Shown here: positions 60,710 through 64,000 of the stretch, piece after piece | Layout of the letters: each line of letters starts with the position of its first letter | Position numbering within the stretch: position 1 is the stretch's first letter | NCBI GenBank assembly: GCA_963703175.1 | Contig: OY969794.1 | Span: 558,001-622,000, forward strand | DNA: 64,000 bases | DNA from: VRUE01 sp963703175 | GTDB taxonomy: Bacteria; Actinomycetota; Thermoleophilia; Solirubrobacterales; 70-9 | Reading direction: 5' to 3' | Translations under genes and position numbers: made by a program | The notes under the pieces: model-generated | The model's input: only the letters and a program-made list of their open reading frames with translations | The model's database searches: none | Told to the model about the DNA's origin: nothing

Positions 60710-61269
60710 AGGCAGAGCTGCAACGCCTCAGCGATCGCGCTGCCGCCGAAGGGCTGCTCGACGTCGCCTACGCGAAACTCGATTCCCCCTTCGGCCCGCT
60801 GCTCATCGCCGCCACCCCACGTGGGCTGGTCAAGGTGGGCTTGCCCACTTACGACCCGGAGGAGACGCTGGAGGACCTCGCGGCACGGATCTCGCCGCGG
60901 GTGCTCGAGGCGCCGGCGCGCCTCGACGACGCCCGCCGTCAGCTCGACCTCTACTTTGAGGGACGCCTGCGCGAGTTCGACTTGCCGCTCGACTGGCAGC
61001 TGAGCAAGGGCTTCCGCCGTAAGGCCCTGCGGGCGATCGATCGGATCCCCTTCGGAAAGACGCGCAGCTACACGGAAATCGCCCGCAGCGCCGGCAACGA
61101 GCGCGCTGTGCGCGCCGCCGGAACCGCCTGCGGCGCAAACCCAATCCCGATCGTCGTCCCCTGCCACCGCGTCCTGCGCACTGGCGGCGCCCTTGGCGGG
61201 TACGGCGGCGGCCTGCCGATGAAGCAAGCGCTGCTCGAAATGGAGGGTGTGCTGGAAAGCGGGGGGTAG
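60706..61269 (+). CDS. ogt: methylated-DNA-[protein]-cysteine S-methyltransferase
   Basis: 187 residues. The acceptor Cys153 is in IPIVVPCHRVLRTGG, and a DNA-binding helix-turn-helix-like segment precedes it (PFGKTRSYTEIARSAGN). It removes alkyl groups from O6-alkylguanine by irreversible transfer to Cys. The N-terminal 20 residues are longer than in the minimal enzymes. It is coupled to the sigma-factor gene by an ATGA overlap. Confidence 0.94.
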   Translation: MKAELQRLSDRAAAEGLLDVAYAKLDSPFGPLLIAATPRGLVKVGLPTYDPEETLEDLAARISPRVLEAPARLDDARRQLDLYFEGRLREFDLPLDWQLSKGFRRKALRAIDRIPFGKTRSYTEIARSAGNERAVRAAGTACGANPIPIVVPCHRVLRTGGALGGYGGGLPMKQALLEMEGVLESGG

Positions 61270-61314
61270 AATTCCCCGCCTAAAGCGGATCGGCTGCAGG
61301 GCCGATGTAGGGGC

Positions 61315-62010
61315 GTGGATCGGAATATCGACACGACCGCACACGACCAAACCGCACGAATCGCCCGCGTTGCCTGGTTTGCAACCTTCGTCGCCCCGCT
61401 GATCCTTGCCGCCCTGCTGCTCGGTGCGAAATCAGCGCAGGCCGCCCCTCCCCTCCCCGGCCTCATCCCGCTTGCCTTCGAAGAAGAATTTGAAGAAGAA
61501 AACGAAGCCGAATTCGCCGAAGAAGAATGCTCGATCGCCGAAGAAGAAGTCGTAGAAGGCGAACTCTCCAAAGCCGAAGGCGACGAAATCTGCAGGGAAG
61601 CCGAAGACGAAGGCAGGAAGACGGCGAGTGGCTCCAACGCCGCTCCGGAAGAGTGTCTGCTGCGCAGCGCTCACGCCCGCCTTGTCGCCGATGACTCTCC
61701 GGGCGGCGTGCGCTTGACGGTGGGCTACACGACTTACGAACCGACTACCGCGACGATCAAGTTCAGCGCCCGCGGCCGCAAAGGATTGCTGCACCTGGGT
61801 ACAGCAAAGCGCCACCTCGGCAGGAGCGGCGTGATCCGCCTGAGCGAGGCGCTGGCCGAGCCGAAGATGGCCAAGGTCGATGCGGCTGGACGGTTCACCG
61901 TCCAGGTCCACATTCCGGGCTCACCGGGAAGCTGCCGGCGCTTCGAGACCGAGCAGCTCACCGTGAAGAAGGCCTCCAAAGACCTGGCGGTCTGGTCGCA
62001 GTCCAACTAG
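61315..62010 (+). CDS. secreted Glu-rich protein of unknown function
   Basis: 231 residues from a GTG with TAGGGG upstream. A signal helix (APLILAALLLGAKSAQA) is followed by a strongly acidic segment (FEEEFEEENEAEFAEEEC and more, residues about 56-100). A beta-rich domain (LRSAHARLVADDS to the C-terminus) with two Cys follows. Codon use in the acidic part is mostly GAA instead of the GAG preferred in the window. No family is recognised. Confidence 0.65.
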   Translation: MDRNIDTTAHDQTARIARVAWFATFVAPLILAALLLGAKSAQAAPPLPGLIPLAFEEEFEEENEAEFAEEECSIAEEEVVEGELSKAEGDEICREAEDEGRKTASGSNAAPEECLLRSAHARLVADDSPGGVRLTVGYTTYEPTTATIKFSARGRKGLLHLGTAKRHLGRSGVIRLSEALAEPKMAKVDAAGRFTVQVHIPGSPGSCRRFETEQLTVKKASKDLAVWSQSN

Positions 62011-62035
62011 GAGGGTCGTCGGCGCCGGCCGCCGC

Positions 62036-62692
62036 TTACTCGCTGGGCGCCAGCACGCCATCCAGCCAGGCGACAGCGGCTGGTAAATGGGCGGGGTCGA
62101 TCTGGTGGCCGCCGTCGAACCCCCGGTACTCGACCTCGAGGCCACCGGCCTCAAGCAGCTCCCGTGCCCGACGCGCGAAAGCAACCCCGATCACCGGGTC
62201 GGCGCCGCCATGGGAGATGAAGACACGGGTTTCCTGTCGATCGTCCAGATGCGGTTGCCAATCGTCGACGACCGGGACGAATCCGCTGAAGGCAAGAACC
62301 CCAGCCACCGGCGGCCGGTCGGCTCCGAGAGCCATCGCGTAGCTCATCACCGTCCCCATGGAGAATCCGCCAAACACGGTGTGGGATGGCTCGATCCCAG
62401 TCTCGTCCCAGAGCCGGTCATGCAGCTCGGCGAGAGCGGTGCGGGAGGCATGAAAGGTGTCGTGGTCGGGATAGCCGACCCGGGGTACGAGATACCAGTG
62501 GTAGCCGGGAGAGCCGGGGAGCATCAGCGGCGCGCGCGGAGCGACTACCTGCAACCGTTGCCCGGGGTCGAGCGCGTCGGCGAGACCGAGCAGATCTCGC
62601 TCGTTCGTTCCACGGCCATGGTGGAGAACCAGGAGGCCTTCTGGGTCCCCGTCGGCTGCCCGCTCCACCCGTATCAGCGACGACGCCGGCAC
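62036..62692 (-). CDS. phospholipase/carboxylesterase-type alpha/beta hydrolase
   Basis: 218 residues. The nucleophile Ser111 is in FGGFSMGTVMSYA, the acid is Asp165 in SHGGADPVIG and the base is His196 in FDGGHQID. The start VLHHGRGTNERDLLGLADAL forms the oxyanion loop. The layout is that of small carboxylesterases of the YpfH/PhoC-like group that hydrolyse short esters. The substrate is unknown. It is 6 nt downstream of prfB on the same strand. Confidence 0.88.
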   Translation of the reverse strand: MPASSLIRVERAADGDPEGLLVLHHGRGTNERDLLGLADALDPGQRLQVVAPRAPLMLPGSPGYHWYLVPRVGYPDHDTFHASRTALAELHDRLWDETGIEPSHTVFGGFSMGTVMSYAMALGADRPPVAGVLAFSGFVPVVDDWQPHLDDRQETRVFISHGGADPVIGVAFARRARELLEAGGLEVEYRGFDGGHQIDPAHLPAAVAWLDGVLAPSE

Positions 62693-62698
62693 ACCGAC

Positions 62699-63818
62699 CT
62701 AGCTGGCCGAAGAGGCGGCGGTCTTGTTCAAGTAGTCCCTGATGAAGTCATCGAGGTCGCCGTCGAGCACCCGCTGCGCATCGCCCACCTCATGTCCGGT
62801 GCGATGGTCTTTGACGCGCTGATCCGGGTGCAGGAAGTAGCTGCGGATCTGCGATCCCCAAGCGACTTCCTTGACCTCGCCACGCTCCTTCGCCAGCGTT
62901 TCCGCCCGTTTGCGCTCCTCCAGCTCGATCAGCTTCGAACGCAAAAGCTGCATTGCCACCGCCTTGTTCTGGGTCTGCGAGCGCTCGTTCTGACACTGCA
63001 CGACAACGCCGGTCGGCAGGTGCGTGATCCGCACCGCCGAGTCGGTCTTGTTTACGTGCTGTCCGCCGGCGCCAGAGGCGCGATAGGTATCGACGCGCAG
63101 GTCGGTGTCGTCGATCTCGACCTCGACTCCCTCATCAACTAAGGGCCCGACGTCCACCTGGGCAAAGCTGGTGTGACGGCGAGCCGAGGAATCAAAGGGC
63201 GAGATCCGCACCAGACGGTGGACCCCGCGCTCGGCAGCAAAGAGCCCGTAGGCGTTCTCGCCGTGGGCGAGAAAGGTTGCCGACTTGAGCCCAGCCTCCT
63301 CCCCTGGCGAAGCCTCCTTCATCTCGACCTCGAAGCCGCGGCGCTCGGCCCAACGCAGGTACATCCGCAGCATGATCTCGGCCCAGTCCTGCGAGTCGGT
63401 GCCCCCGGCGCCAGCGTGTACCGTGACCACGGCATCACCCGCGTCGTATTTGCCACTGAACAGACGCGCCTCTTCCAGCTCTGCGAGCCGCGCTTGGACC
63501 GAGGTCATCTGGGTCTCCAGCTCGGCCGCCATCTCCTCGTCTTCGGCGGCCATCTCGGCCAACTCAGCAAGGTCGCCAGCCTCGGCCTCGAGCTCTCCGA
63601 AGGTCTTCAGCTTGCGCTGGGCACGGGCATGGGCAGCAGAGGTACGCGCCGCGGACTCCTGGTCATCCCAGAAGCCGGGACGGCCCATCTCTCCCTCCAA
63701 CCGCTCGGCTTCATCCCGCAGCAAAGCCGGGTCAAAGGTAGTCCGAGAGCAGCTTCAACTGCTCGCGGATCTCGGCGAGCCGCGCTGGTACCGATTCGGT
63801 CGAGGCGACGTCGGCCAT
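62699..63818 (-). CDS. prfB: peptide chain release factor 2 with programmed +1 frameshift
   Basis: The gene begins at the ATG at 63818. The first 28 codons (MADVAS to LLSDYL) end at an in-frame TGA (63732-63734) in the context CTT-TGA-C, and a +1 shift gives LLSDYL-DPALLRDEAERLEG and a full 372-residue RF2. The SPF tripeptide (ISPFDSSARRHTS) reads UAA/UGA, and SGAGGQHVNKTDSAVR is the peptidyl-hydrolysis motif. RF2 controls its own synthesis through the UGA. A zero-frame reading would give only a short peptide. Confidence 0.95.
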
Positions 63819-63846
63819 GCCAACAGGTTATTGGGCGCGGCCCGGG

Positions 63847-63896
63847 AACGCATCCGACTTTGACCCCCTCCTGGTGTGGTCAAAGTCGGATGCGTT
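63847..63896 (-). terminator. 19-bp perfect hairpin after the terminal gene
   Basis: 63847-63865 and 63878-63896 are perfect inverted repeats of 19 bp with a 12-nt loop. The stem begins 2 nt after the stop of the partial gene on the minus strand and lies upstream of prfB, so it probably ends the upstream transcript. No U-tract is seen. Confidence 0.65.
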
Positions 63897-63898
63897 TC

Positions 63899-64000
63899 TC
63901 AGGGAGCGGTTGCGCTGATGATCCAGGTCGACGCCGGCGCGATCACTCCGTCCGGGCCATCGAACTCGGCCAGCGCCTGGCGCAGATCGCTCGCGATCTT
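63899..64000 (-). CDS. 3' end of an unidentified gene (partial)
   Basis: The minus strand is open from the window edge to a TGA at 63899-63901, giving 33 residues that end FDGPDGVIAPASTWIISATA. The ending resembles the last strands of class I SAM-dependent methyltransferases, but the visible part is too short to assign. Confidence 0.5.
   Translation of the reverse strand, partial: KIASDLRQALAEFDGPDGVIAPASTWIISATAP

Noticed and set aside
1..64000. CRISPR arrays, rRNA and ordinary tRNA genes
   Set aside because: No regularly spaced direct repeats of 25-40 nt, no rRNA-like segments and no tRNA cloverleaf other than the tmRNA acceptor region were seen on either strand.

Overview
The window is a high-GC actinobacterial chromosome segment, most likely from class Thermoleophilia (Solirubrobacterales-like). 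The lineage call is an inference. It rests on GC-rich codon use, frequent GTG starts, a very large NHL/RHS secreted protein, a PhoB-like regulator with a Pst operon, an ftsE-ftsX-smpB neighbourhood and a tmRNA whose tag ends in ALAA. No plasmid or phage backbone is visible.

Layout. 0.1-2.7 kb: crotonase-fold enzyme, cupredoxin lipoprotein and polytopic membrane protein. 2.8-12.3 kb: a decay zone holding fragments of a MaoC gene, a cyclophilin gene and an RHS gene, followed by a roughly 2500-residue secreted protein with 18 NHL repeats (three six-bladed sets) and an RHS/YD-repeat shell. 12.8-17.7 kb: MaoC hydratase, a VapBC module, and a Tad/Flp-type cluster with two TadE-like pseudopilins and a TadG-like protein fused to VanY and lytic transglycosylase domains. 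17.7-34.5 kb: a phosphate/polyphosphate block (PiT transporter, DUF47 partner, ppk, a PHP-glycosyltransferase fusion, a CHAD domain split over two genes, ppx, phoU, pstB-A-C, pstS, a PhoB-like regulator, then uppP). An IS110-family element sits between pstS and pstC. 34.5-44 kb: HD-domain protein, Rpf-like protein, purU, P450, ABC-F, GAP-family protein, OsmC and a duplicated pair of tiny membrane-protein genes. 44-52.6 kb: tmRNA, flavin disulfide oxidoreductase, a Pro-rich/coiled-coil/HhH membrane protein, smpB, RNase II/R, S41 protease, ftsX, ftsE. 52.7-64 kb: BBE-type flavoprotein, Cys-rich membrane protein, transketolase, nadA, mutM, nadC, ECF sigma factor-ogt, Glu-rich secreted protein, esterase, prfB with its programmed frameshift, and the 3' end of one more gene.

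Most interesting signals. (1) Four start codons, those of the two Tad-type transcription units and of both copies of the small-membrane-protein module, are preceded by one architecture: a T-run, GCGCRCCAC-N-CGCGCG beginning exactly 39 nt before the start, and a -10-like hexamer 6 nt before the start. This suggests one leaderless regulon joining the pilus-like genes to the small membrane proteins. (2) Two about 120-nt imperfect palindromes share conserved inner sequence but have different, self-complementary outer stems, and both overlap stop codons. (3) The PhoB-like regulator has Asn at the phospho-acceptor position. (4) The IS110 leader folds into a cloverleaf-like structure containing the transposase start codon, and the element splits the pst operon.
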